A stretch of DNA of 64,000 nt from Tsuneonella dongtanensis (GTDB lineage Bacteria > Pseudomonadota > Alphaproteobacteria > Sphingomonadales > Sphingomonadaceae). The translations under genes were made by a program, and so were the position numbers. The stretch is from NCBI RefSeq assembly GCF_001698205.1, contig NZ_CP016591.1, positions 2,046,001 to 2,110,000 of the forward strand, given 5' to 3'. Shown here one piece after another: positions 26,161 through 33,780 of the stretch. Positions within the stretch are counted from its first letter, which is position 1. Each line of letters begins with the position of its first letter. The notes beneath the pieces are model-generated. The model was not told the DNA's origin, ran no database searches, and saw only the letters and a list, made by a program, of their open reading frames with translations.

Positions 26161-27960
26161 ATGATCGACGCTCCCAATCTCCACGCGATCGGCGCGATGA
26201 TCGTCACCATCGGTATGTTCGTCGCCTTCGCGCGGGGGCGCATGAGCACCGAGATCGTGTCGTTGCTGACCATCGCGGTCATCGCGGTGGGGCTTTATTT
26301 CTTTCCCATGCCGCACACGCAGCCGACCGACGGGCTGGCACTCGCCTTCTCGGGCTTCGGCCACTACGCGCTGATCACCATCTGTGCGCTGATGATCATG
26401 GGACGGGGGCTGGTGGTGACCGGCGCGCTCGAACCCTTCGCGCGGGTGCTGGAGTCCGTTTTCAAGTTCAACCAGCAGGTCGGCCTGCTCGTTTCGCTGG
26501 TCATGGCGTTCTTCCTGTCGATGTTCGTCAACGACACGCCGGTCCTCGTCCTGCTGCTTCCGATCTTCGTCAGCATGGCGGCGCGCGGCGGCATGGCGGC
26601 ATCGAAAACGCTGATCCCGCTCAACGCGGCGGTGCTGATCGGCGGGATGGGTACCACAATCGGCACATCGACTAATCTGCTGGTGGTATCGATTGCGCGC
26701 GATCTGGGCATGCCCCAGATGAACGTGTTCCACTTCACACCGATCGTCCTCACCGCGGCGCTCGTCGCGCTGCCGTATCTCTGGCTCATCGCGCCGCGAC
26801 TTCTCGGCGACAACCGGACAGAGGATCTCCACGTGAAGCGGCGGTTCGTCACTCGCCTGAGGATCAACGAAGGCAGTACTCTGACGGGGCAGGAACTCGC
26901 CACGGTGATGCCGCGGCTCCCTGCCGAGATCGAATTTCACGATAGGCCGGCGGGCAAGATCCAGACCCAGGAACGCCTGACGATCTCCGGAACCCACGAC
27001 GCGATCGAGGAAGCGATGCGGACGCTGAAGGGCGAGGTCGCGCCGGCCTGGGTGATCGATCGCATTCGCAAGGAATCGGCCGAGGCACGCGAAGACATCG
27101 CGGTGGTGGAGATGACTGTCACCGCCGATTCCCGCCTGATCGAACGTACGCTGCCCAGTTCGGGCATCGCCGACCTGTACGGGGTCGCAGTGCTCGGCAT
27201 CCATCGGCCGAAGAAGCTGCTCGGAGATGGCGACGATGCCGCACAATTGGGCGAAATGCGCATCGCGGAAGGCGACGTGCTGCTGGTCATGGGCCTGCCA
27301 GAGCCGCTCCAGGCATTTGCCCGGGCCGACAGCCTGCTGATCCTCGAAGGGATGCGCGAACTTCCCCGGCGATCGAAAGCGGTGCTCGCCGGAGGCATCA
27401 TGCTGGGATCGGTCGGGCTGGCGTCGATCGGGCTTCTACCCATCGCCATCTCGGCGCTCGCCGGGGCGATCCTGATGTTCGTGACCGGTTGCGTAAAGTT
27501 CGACCGGGTCGGCCGCGCCCTGTCGGCGAAGGTCATCGTACTGGTAGCGGCGAGCATCGCGCTCGGGCGGCTGATCGGCGACACCGGGGCTGCCGAGTGG
27601 CTGGGGCAGGCGATGTCGCTGGGCCTCCAGTTCCTCAGCCCCGCCGCGGTCCTGGCCGCGATCATGCTCTTCGTCACCCTGCTGACCAACTTCGCCAGCA
27701 ACGCCACGGCCGCGACGGTCGGAACGCCCATCGCGTTCAACATCGCACAGCAGCTCGGCCTGCCTCCCGAACCGCTGATCCTCGCGGTGCTGTTCGGGTG
27801 CAACCTCTGCTACGCGACGCCGATCGCCTACCAGACCAACATGCTCATCATGGCCGAGGGCGGGTACGAGTTCAAAGACTACATCCGCACGGGCGTACCG
27901 CTGGTGTTGTTGATGACGGTGACACTGTCTGTCCTGCTGGTGGTGACGTACCAGATGTAA
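26161..27960 (+). CDS. SLC13/ArsB-fold permease with paired TrkA-C domains
   Basis: A 599-residue inner-membrane transporter. The N-terminal half (about 1-200) has helices including FLSMFVNDTPVLVLLLPIFVSMA and the GTSTNLLVVSIA signature loop of the anion/citrate permease superfamily. Residues about 210-390 form two cytoplasmic RCK_C/TrkA-C-like domains (LRINEGSTLTGQELATVMP, EMTVTADSRLIERTLPSSG). The C-terminal half repeats the fold (LLTNFASNATAATVGTPIAFNIA). This layout is that of YbhI/SLC13-type transporters with regulatory insert; the substrate (di/tricarboxylate, sulfate or other anion) is not determined. Start ATG 26161 is favoured since the upstream extension runs into the tRNA-Leu flank. 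Confidence 0.88.
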   Translation: MIDAPNLHAIGAMIVTIGMFVAFARGRMSTEIVSLLTIAVIAVGLYFFPMPHTQPTDGLALAFSGFGHYALITICALMIMGRGLVVTGALEPFARVLESVFKFNQQVGLLVSLVMAFFLSMFVNDTPVLVLLLPIFVSMAARGGMAASKTLIPLNAAVLIGGMGTTIGTSTNLLVVSIARDLGMPQMNVFHFTPIVLTAALVALPYLWLIAPRLLGDNRTEDLHVKRRFVTRLRINEGSTLTGQELATVMPRLPAEIEFHDRPAGKIQTQERLTISGTHDAIEEAMRTLKGEVAPAWVIDRIRKESAEAREDIAVVEMTVTADSRLIERTLPSSGIADLYGVAVLGIHRPKKLLGDGDDAAQLGEMRIAEGDVLLVMGLPEPLQAFARADSLLILEGMRELPRRSKAVLAGGIMLGSVGLASIGLLPIAISALAGAILMFVTGCVKFDRVGRALSAKVIVLVAASIALGRLIGDTGAAEWLGQAMSLGLQFLSPAAVLAAIMLFVTLLTNFASNATAATVGTPIAFNIAQQLGLPPEPLILAVLFGCNLCYATPIAYQTNMLIMAEGGYEFKDYIRTGVPLVLLMTVTLSVLLVVTYQM

Positions 27961-27976
27961 CGGCCAGGTTGCCGGC

Positions 27977-28486
27977 TCAATCGGCAGCGGATGCTTCGCC
28001 CGAGCGCGCGCGCGACGCGTCAAGAAGGCTTTCGATCTGCGTTGCCCTGCCGGGCGCGATCGCCTCGCGCTGCGAGCGTGCGTGATCCGCGATGATCTTG
28101 CGCTTCTGCTCTTCGCTGAGCCGCGCCCAGGCTTCGTTTGATATTCCGTACATGTTGAAGCCGGCAGGCATTCCGATCACCGATCCTGACGCGTCGGGAG
28201 GGATGATCCCCGAGTTCGCACCACCGAAGTCACCGTCCGTCGGCTGTCCGTAACTGCCGTCGAACTCCTCGCTGCCAAAGCCGCGGCCCTGGCCATCGCC
28301 TTTGCGCACCAATTCTGTGGGATGGGCCTCGGCCGGCGCCTGGCTGACGGCTACTTCCCTGGCGACCGCGTCGCGGGCGTCCCCGTTTGCAAACATGGCC
28401 AATGCCAGGGTGCACACGATGGTGACCGCCGCGAAATGGCGATACATCTGGGCCGTGACCGGCTTGGCTGTCGCCTTGCGAACCAT
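27977..28486 (-). CDS. Hypothetical protein with N-terminal membrane or signal segment
   Basis: A 169-residue protein of unknown function. Residues 16-34 (RHFAAVTIVCTLALAMFANG) are a signal peptide or anchor. A Gly/Asp-rich region (GRGFGSEEFDGSYGQPTDGDFGGANSG) follows, then a C-terminal amphipathic helix (NEAWARLSEEQKRKIIADHARSQREAI). No family is recognised. Its start is ATG 28486; an 18-base palindrome lies 35-52 bases upstream and may regulate it. It converges on the permease gene with 16 bases between stops. Confidence 0.65.
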   Translation of the reverse strand: MVRKATAKPVTAQMYRHFAAVTIVCTLALAMFANGDARDAVAREVAVSQAPAEAHPTELVRKGDGQGRGFGSEEFDGSYGQPTDGDFGGANSGIIPPDASGSVIGMPAGFNMYGISNEAWARLSEEQKRKIIADHARSQREAIAPGRATQIESLLDASRARSGEASAAD

Positions 28487-28520
28487 GGGGACCGCCTAGC
28501 GGACCAAGGTTAAACGGGCG

Positions 28521-28538
28521 GCAACCATCGATGGTTGC
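28521..28538. promoter_or_regulatory. Perfect 18-base palindrome (operator candidate)
   Basis: GCAACCATCGATGGTTGC is a perfect inverted repeat with no spacer. It is followed 4 bases later by TGGTTG, a partial third copy of the half-site. It lies upstream of the hypothetical gene ending at 27977 and downstream of the aceA transcript. A dimeric regulator site or part of a terminator region are both possible. Confidence 0.4.
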
Positions 28539-28547
28539 CATATGGTT

Positions 28548-28582
28548 GACGGCCGCCGGGGAAGGGGTCCCCGACGGCCGTC
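28548..28582 (-). terminator. Strong hairpin after the aceA operon
   Basis: A 15-base stem (GACGGCCG-C-CGGGGA against its complement, one mismatch) encloses a five-base loop. It sits about 40 bases after the stop of the small gene behind aceA. No clear T-run follows on either strand, so it may be a transcript-end stabilising hairpin or a Rho-associated stop rather than a classic intrinsic terminator. Confidence 0.45.
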
Positions 28583-28622
28583 TCTCCTCCCCAGGAGATG
28601 ATAAGTCGGTGTGCCCGACGTG

Positions 28623-28799
28623 TCAGGTGTAGGTGCCGAGCCGATGGTGCAAGGCATTGATCCGGGCAAGCTCGTCGCGGTCTTCAACCGTCCGCGCATA
28701 GGCAGTCAGCGCGGTCCGCAGCAGGCGGAAGTCGGCGGTCGAGAGCAGGGCGCGGGCCCGGCTCGGTTCGGGCGGACGTTCTTCAGTCATGGTCGTCAT
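28623..28799 (-). CDS. Small helical protein encoded behind aceA
   Basis: A 58-residue open frame, MTTMTEERPPEPSRARAL to HHRLGTYT. The ribosome site AAGGAG is well placed and overlaps the aceA stop codon, so it is probably translated from the aceA transcript. The product is predicted mostly helical and charged (STADFRLLRTALTAYARTVEDRDELARINALHHRL), without Cys or membrane segment. Function unknown; a regulator or stabiliser of isocitrate lyase is a possible guess from position only. A second in-frame ATG (codon 4) could be the start. Confidence 0.7.
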   Translation of the reverse strand: MTTMTEERPPEPSRARALLSTADFRLLRTALTAYARTVEDRDELARINALHHRLGTYT

Positions 28800-28810
28800 C
28801 CTCTCTCTCC

Positions 28811-30409
28811 TTACGCCGCGGCGAACTGGTTCATGGTGTTGTGCTCGCCGCCGGCTTTCAGCGCGGCTTCGCCGGCGAAGTATTCCTTGTGATCGTCCCC
28901 GATGTCGGAGCCGGCCATGTTCTGGTGCTTCACGCAGGCGATGCCCTGGCGGATTTCCTCGCGCTGGACCTGCTTGACGTAGCCCAGCATGCCCTCGTCG
29001 CCGAAATAGCGCTTGGCGAGGTTGTCGGTGCTGAGCGCCGCGGTGTGGTAGGTCGGCAGCGTGATCAGGTGGTGGAAGATGCCCGCCTGCGCCGCGCTGT
29101 CGCGCTGGAACGTGCGGATGCGCTCATCGGCTTCGTCGGCGAGCTCGGTGCCGTCGTAGTCGATGCTCATCAGCTTCGCCCGGTCGTAGGTTGACACGTC
29201 CTTGCCCTCGGCTTCCCAGGCATCGAACACCTGCTGGCGGAAGTTGAGCGTCCAGTTGAAGCTGGGGCTGTTGTTGTAGACCAGCTTGGCGTTCGGGATC
29301 ACCTCGCGGATGCGATCCACCATTCCGCCGATCTGGCCGATGTGCGGCTTCTCGGTCTCGATCCACAGCAGGTCCGCACCGTTCTGGAGCGAAGTGATGC
29401 AGTCGAGCACGCAGCGATCCTCTCCCGTGCCGGGACGGAACTGGTAGAGGTTGCTGGGCAGGCGCTTGGGCCGCAGCAGCTTGCCGTTCCGAGTGATCAG
29501 CACGTCGCCGTTGCCGATCTCGGACGCATCGACTTCATCGCAATCGAGGAAGGCGTTGTACTGGTCGCCCAGGTCGCCCGGTTCCTTCGAGAAGGCGATC
29601 TGCTTGGTCAGGCCCGCGCCGAGCGAATCGGTGCGTGCGACGATGACCCCGTCCTCCACGCCGAGCTCGAGGAAGGCATAGCGGATCGCGCGGATCTTCT
29701 GCAGGAAGTCCTCGTGCGGCACGGTGACCTTGCCATCCTGGTGGCCGCACTGCTTCTCGTCGGACACCTGGTTTTCGATCTGGATCGCGCAGGCTCCCGC
29801 CTCGATCATCTTCTTGGCGAGCAGGTACGTTGCCTCCGGATTGCCGAAGCCGGCGTCGATATCCGCGATGATCGGCACGACGTGCGTTTCGTGGTTGTCG
29901 ATCAGACCTTGAATCCGCTTCGCCTCGACCTCGTTGCCGCTCTCGCGGGCCTTGTCGAGCTCACGGAAAAGGCCGCCCAATTCGCGGGCGTCGGCCTGGC
30001 GGAGGAAGGTGTAGAGTTCTTCGATCAGGGCGGGGACGCTGGTCTTCTCGTGCATCGACTGGTCCGGCAGCGGGCCGAACTCGCTGCGCAGCGCGGCAAT
30101 CATCCAGCCCGAGAGATAGAGGTACCGGCTCTTTGTGGTGCCGAAATGCTTCTTGATCGCGATCAGCTTCTGCTGACCGATGAACCCGTGCCAGCAACCG
30201 AGCGACTGGGTATAGGCCGCGGGATCGGCATCGTATGCAGCCATGTCGGCGCGCATGATCTTGGCCGTGTAGCGAGCGATGTCGAGGCCGGTGGGAAAGC
30301 GGTTCTGCAGCTTCATCCGCGCGGCGCTTTCGGCATCGATGGCGTTCCAGGGCGCACCGGCGCCATCGATTGTGCGGCGGAAGTCGGCAATGGAGGTCTG
30401 GTAGGTCAT
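28811..30409 (-). CDS. aceA: Isocitrate lyase (long form)
   Basis: Glyoxylate shunt enzyme splitting isocitrate into succinate and glyoxylate. The 532-residue product has the catalytic loop DEKQCGHQDGK with Cys221, PIIADIDAGFGN upstream as the Mg site, VARTDSLGA, and NNSPSFNWTLNF near the active site. It is about 100 residues longer than E. coli AceA (434), like the extended isocitrate lyases of Mycobacterium AceA2 and many alphaproteobacteria, with the insert in the middle (PGDLGDQYNAFLDCDEVDA). No malate synthase gene is in the window. The divergent ScfR-type regulator strongly suggests induction on acetate or fatty acids. Confidence 0.95.
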   Translation of the reverse strand: MTYQTSIADFRRTIDGAGAPWNAIDAESAARMKLQNRFPTGLDIARYTAKIMRADMAAYDADPAAYTQSLGCWHGFIGQQKLIAIKKHFGTTKSRYLYLSGWMIAALRSEFGPLPDQSMHEKTSVPALIEELYTFLRQADARELGGLFRELDKARESGNEVEAKRIQGLIDNHETHVVPIIADIDAGFGNPEATYLLAKKMIEAGACAIQIENQVSDEKQCGHQDGKVTVPHEDFLQKIRAIRYAFLELGVEDGVIVARTDSLGAGLTKQIAFSKEPGDLGDQYNAFLDCDEVDASEIGNGDVLITRNGKLLRPKRLPSNLYQFRPGTGEDRCVLDCITSLQNGADLLWIETEKPHIGQIGGMVDRIREVIPNAKLVYNNSPSFNWTLNFRQQVFDAWEAEGKDVSTYDRAKLMSIDYDGTELADEADERIRTFQRDSAAQAGIFHHLITLPTYHTAALSTDNLAKRYFGDEGMLGYVKQVQREEIRQGIACVKHQNMAGSDIGDDHKEYFAGEAALKAGGEHNTMNQFAAA

Positions 30410-30473
30410 GGCAATATCCCGGTGAAAATCGTGCTATTGCGATACCGGGCTTGGCGCAGCGTGGCTGCCTAGA

Positions 30474-30540
30474 TTTACAAAGTTTGTTGTCTTGGCGGCT
30501 GAAACGCGGCAGACTGTTGTGTAATCTTGTAAAGAAAGTT
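30474..30540. promoter_or_regulatory. Candidate ScfR/RamB operators between aceA and its regulator
   Basis: The 135-base divergent gap holds two related AT-rich sites. One is TTTACAAAGTTT (30474-30485), whose complement AAACTTTGTAAA resembles the AACTTTGCAAA-type motif I recall for the RamB regulator of glyoxylate genes. The other, CTTGTAAAGAAAGTT (30526-30540), lies directly before the regulator start. Their position suits control of both genes. Confidence 0.5.
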
Positions 30541-30544
30541 ACAC

Positions 30545-31912
30545 ATGACTGACGCGGCCATATTCGCCGGACCTGCCATCAGGCGTTTGCGCAAACGCGA
30601 GGGGCTCACGCAAAGTGCCATGGCGACCCGTTTGGGCATCTCCCCCAGCTACCTCAATCTCATCGAGCGCAACCAGCGGCCGCTTTCGGCGCGCGTGGTG
30701 CTGCAGGTCGTCGACCAGTTCGATTTTGACCCGCGCGCACTGCGCGAAGACGAAGCGATCGGCGGTCTCGACGGCCTTGCACGGCGAATGGCCGATGATC
30801 GTTTCACTGACCTGGGCATCGACCGCGACGAACTCGCAGAGTTTCTTTCGGCTGCGCCGCAGGCGGCAGCTGCTTTCGCACGGCTATATGACAACGCCGC
30901 ACCGGAGGAACGGCGCGACGATCCCACCCAGGCGGCCCGGCGAGAAATCGAGCGCTGGCGCAATCATTTCGCCGACCTCGATGCGGCCGCAGAGGCGCTC
31001 GCCGACGAACTTCGTCTCTCCCGCAGCGACACCTACGCCGCCCTCGCGGAAAGGCTGCGCGAACACCATCAGCTTTCTATCCGGATTCTCCCACGCGAGG
31101 TCTTGCCGGATCACGTGCGGCGGCTCGATCTTCACGCGCGCCAGCTCCAGCTCAACGAAATGCTCGATCCATCGTCGCGTACCTTCCAGGTGGCGACGCA
31201 GATCGCCTCACTGGAATTTCGCGACCTGATCGCCGGTCTGGCGAAGGGCGCCCAGTTTCCCGACGAAGCACCGCGCAGGCTGTTCGAGCGGCACCTCGTG
31301 TCGTACGCCGCCGCGGCATTGGTCATGCCATACGGACGCTTCCTGCGCGCGGCCGAGGCGACGGGTTACGATTTCGCGGTCTTGATGCGGCGCTTCGGCG
31401 TCGGTTTTGAAAGCCTCGCGCACCGCCTGACCACCCTCCAAAGGATCGGACAGCGTGGCCTGCCTTTCTTCATGGCGCGGATCGACCGGGCAGGGCAGTT
31501 CTCCAAGCGATATGCGGGTGCGAGCGGGGCAGCGTTCCTGGACAGCGACGCCAGCTGTCCCTTGTGGCATGTGCATCGCGCGTTCGAACGAACCGACGCG
31601 TTCCACGTCCAGGCAGTCAAGGTCGATGGCTCCGGCGCCAGCCCCGCGCACTGGCTCACCGTTTCTCACGCGGTCGAAGGGCGCGAAGGTGCCCGGTTTG
31701 CGGTCGTCCTCGGGCTCGAGGCCTCGCTCGCCGCCGATCTCGCGTCGTCCCGGGGCCTCTCGCTGAGGGAAGCGGATGCACAGGGGATCGGCGCGGGGTG
31801 CGCTCGCTGCCACATTGCCGGCTGCACCCAGCGCTCGCTACCGCCTCGCGGCACCGCACTCGTTTTCTCGGCGATCGAACAGGGCACCACGCCGTTCCGC
31901 TTCGCCGGTTAA
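30545..31912 (+). CDS. ScfR/RamB-family short-chain fatty acid transcriptional regulator
   Basis: A 455-residue regulator. The first 65 residues form an XRE-type helix-turn-helix (IRRLRKREGLTQSAMATRLGIS, SYLNLIERNQRPLS). An IrrE-like middle domain spans about 150-290 (DLHARQLQLNEMLDPSSRTFQVATQIA). A Cys-rich C-terminal DUF2083 domain ends with GCARCHIAGCTQRSLPPRG. This architecture is that of ScfR/RamB/PrpC-type regulators that sense acyl-CoA or propionate metabolites and control glyoxylate or methylcitrate genes. Divergent orientation to aceA supports that it controls aceA. Activator or repressor role cannot be read from sequence. Confidence 0.9.
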   Translation: MTDAAIFAGPAIRRLRKREGLTQSAMATRLGISPSYLNLIERNQRPLSARVVLQVVDQFDFDPRALREDEAIGGLDGLARRMADDRFTDLGIDRDELAEFLSAAPQAAAAFARLYDNAAPEERRDDPTQAARREIERWRNHFADLDAAAEALADELRLSRSDTYAALAERLREHHQLSIRILPREVLPDHVRRLDLHARQLQLNEMLDPSSRTFQVATQIASLEFRDLIAGLAKGAQFPDEAPRRLFERHLVSYAAAALVMPYGRFLRAAEATGYDFAVLMRRFGVGFESLAHRLTTLQRIGQRGLPFFMARIDRAGQFSKRYAGASGAAFLDSDASCPLWHVHRAFERTDAFHVQAVKVDGSGASPAHWLTVSHAVEGREGARFAVVLGLEASLAADLASSRGLSLREADAQGIGAGCARCHIAGCTQRSLPPRGTALVFSAIEQGTTPFRFAG

Positions 31913-31979
31913 CCATTCATCGCGGAACCAGCACCGACCGGCGACCGTTCTTGCGCCATTCCATGAGGGAGATCCTCCA

Positions 31980-32270
31980 ATGACCGAAGAACGCATTACC
32001 GAAGTCCGCGACCCTGCCACTGGCAGCACGCACACCACCCATACCGTCGTGACCGACGGGGAACCCCGCCGAGGCGGCGGATCGGGCTGGCTTATCGCCA
32101 TCGTCCTGCTGATCGCCGTCATAGCCGGCTTCTTCATCTTCTCGAACATGAGCGGCGCCGAAGTGTCGAAGGACAACGCGGTTGCAGAAGCCGCGAACGA
32201 AGTCGGAGAGGCCGCCCAGCAGGTCGGTGACGCAGCGCAGGATGCCGCGCAGAATCTCGACGGAAACTGA
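31980..32270 (+). CDS. Small single-pass membrane protein
   Basis: A 96-residue protein of unknown function. A Thr/Glu-rich cytoplasmic N-terminus (ERITEVRDPATGSTHTTHTVV) and Arg-Gly stretch precede one membrane helix (GWLIAIVLLIAVIAGFFIFSN). An Ala/Glu/Gln heptad-like tail (AVAEAANEVGEAAQQVGDAAQDAAQNL) probably lies in the periplasm. The ribosome site GAGGGAG lies 8 bases before ATG 31980. It lies between the ScfR-type regulator and the sugar transferase, with its own 5' gap of 67 bases. Confidence 0.8.
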   Translation: MTEERITEVRDPATGSTHTTHTVVTDGEPRRGGGSGWLIAIVLLIAVIAGFFIFSNMSGAEVSKDNAVAEAANEVGEAAQQVGDAAQDAAQNLDGN

Positions 32271-32393
32271 CACGAGAGCTCGCGGGAGGCAGTTCCGGCC
32301 AGCCCCCCGATCTCTGTTGTAAAGTTTACCGACATTTCATCTCTCGGTCCTAGGGCTCGTTTACCTTAATTGGAGCGCGCCCGGGCCGAGACG

Positions 32394-33779
32394 ATGATCC
32401 GTCTTTTCAAGCACTATATACCGCATGCGGTCTTGCTGCTCGGGCTGTTCGACCTCGTGCTCCTGTTGGCGGCAGGCGAGATCGCGTGGCTGGTGCGCGC
32501 AAGCCAGATCGGTACCGATCCGGGCAGGGTAACCGATCGCGCCTGGATGCTGGCCGGTTTCGCCGGTGTGATCTGGCTCGCGATGATCGCGGTCGGCACT
32601 TATGGCGCGGATGCGCTGCGGTCGATGCGGTTCGCCGGTGCGCGCCTGCTCGTCGCCGTCAGCCTCGGCATCATCGCTCTCGCCTTCATTGATTTCCTGT
32701 TCCCTGGCAGCACGTTCTGGCGCTCGACGCTGCTTTACGCGATGGTCATTGCCACCGCGCTCCTGATCGCCAATCGCATGCTGGTCGGCAGCGTAATCGG
32801 AACCGCCGCTTTTCGCCGCCGGGTCATGGTGCTCGGGGCAGGCGAGCGGGCTCGCCGGATCAAGGCGCTGGCGGAACGTCCCGAGAGCGGTTTTGCCGTG
32901 GTCAGTTTCATCGGCATGAACGATGGCGCTCCGCAACTCGAAGAGGCAATTCCGCGGACCGCGATCCACGATCTGGGCCGGTTCGTCGAGAACATCGGCG
33001 CGAGCGAGGTTGTCCTGGCACTCGAGGAGCGCCGCAATGCGCTGCCGCTGAAAGACCTGCTGCGGATCAAGACGCACGGGGTCCACGTCAACGACTTCTC
33101 GAGTTTCATGGAACGCGAGACCGGCCGGGTCGACCTCGACACGCTCAACCCCAGTTGGCTCATATTCTCCGACGGATTCTCCAGCGGACGCATGCTCTCA
33201 AGCGCGGCCAAGCGCGTGTTCGACGTAACCGCCAGTGGCCTGCTGCTCGCCCTGACGTTCCCGCTGATCGCTCTCTTCGCCCTGCTCGTGAAGATCGACA
33301 GCAAGGGTCCGGCATTCTTCCGGCAGACCCGCGTCGGCCTCTACGGAGAGCCGTTCACCGTCCACAAGCTCCGCTCGATGCGGATCGATGCGGAGGCTGG
33401 CGGAGCCAAGTGGGCGGAAAGGGACGACCCGCGGATCACGCGGCTCGGCCGCTTCATCCGCAAGGTCCGGATCGACGAATTGCCGCAGGTTTGGACCGTC
33501 CTTGCGGGGCGGATGAGCTTCGTCGGACCCCGACCCGAAGTCCCGGCATTCGTGACCGACCTCGAGGACAAGCTGCCCTATTACGCCGAGCGGCACATGG
33601 TGAAGCCCGGCATCACGGGCTGGGCCCAGATCAATTATCCCTATGGCGCCAGCGTCGAGGATGCCCGCGCCAAGCTGGAATACGACCTCTATTACGCCAA
33701 GAACTATACCCCTTTCCTCGACCTGCTGATCCTGCTCCAGACGGTGCGCGTGATCCTCTGGTCCGAAGGAGCGCGCTGA
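32394..33779 (+). CDS. Exosortase-system-associated sugar transferase (undecaprenyl-phosphate glycosyl-1-phosphate transferase)
   Basis: Membrane enzyme that starts exopolysaccharide synthesis by placing a sugar-1-phosphate on a polyprenyl carrier. The 461-residue protein starts at ATG 32394 ([22 protein letters not shown], typical of the PEP-CTERM/exosortase-linked TIGR03013 type). It has four or five N-terminal helices, a CoA-binding-like middle domain ([15 protein letters not shown]), and the catalytic bacterial sugar transferase domain. That domain begins with [15 protein letters not shown] and includes [41 protein letters not shown] and [19 protein letters not shown] eight codons earlier is possible. 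prsK follows after one base, supporting the exosortase connection. Confidence 0.9.
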   Translation: MIRLFKHYIPHAVLLLGLFDLVLLLAAGEIAWLVRASQIGTDPGRVTDRAWMLAGFAGVIWLAMIAVGTYGADALRSMRFAGARLLVAVSLGIIALAFIDFLFPGSTFWRSTLLYAMVIATALLIANRMLVGSVIGTAAFRRRVMVLGAGERARRIKALAERPESGFAVVSFIGMNDGAPQLEEAIPRTAIHDLGRFVENIGASEVVLALEERRNALPLKDLLRIKTHGVHVNDFSSFMERETGRVDLDTLNPSWLIFSDGFSSGRMLSSAAKRVFDVTASGLLLALTFPLIALFALLVKIDSKGPAFFRQTRVGLYGEPFTVHKLRSMRIDAEAGGAKWAERDDPRITRLGRFIRKVRIDELPQVWTVLAGRMSFVGPRPEVPAFVTDLEDKLPYYAERHMVKPGITGWAQINYPYGASVEDARAKLEYDLYYAKNYTPFLDLLILLQTVRVILWSEGAR

Positions 33780-33780
33780 G

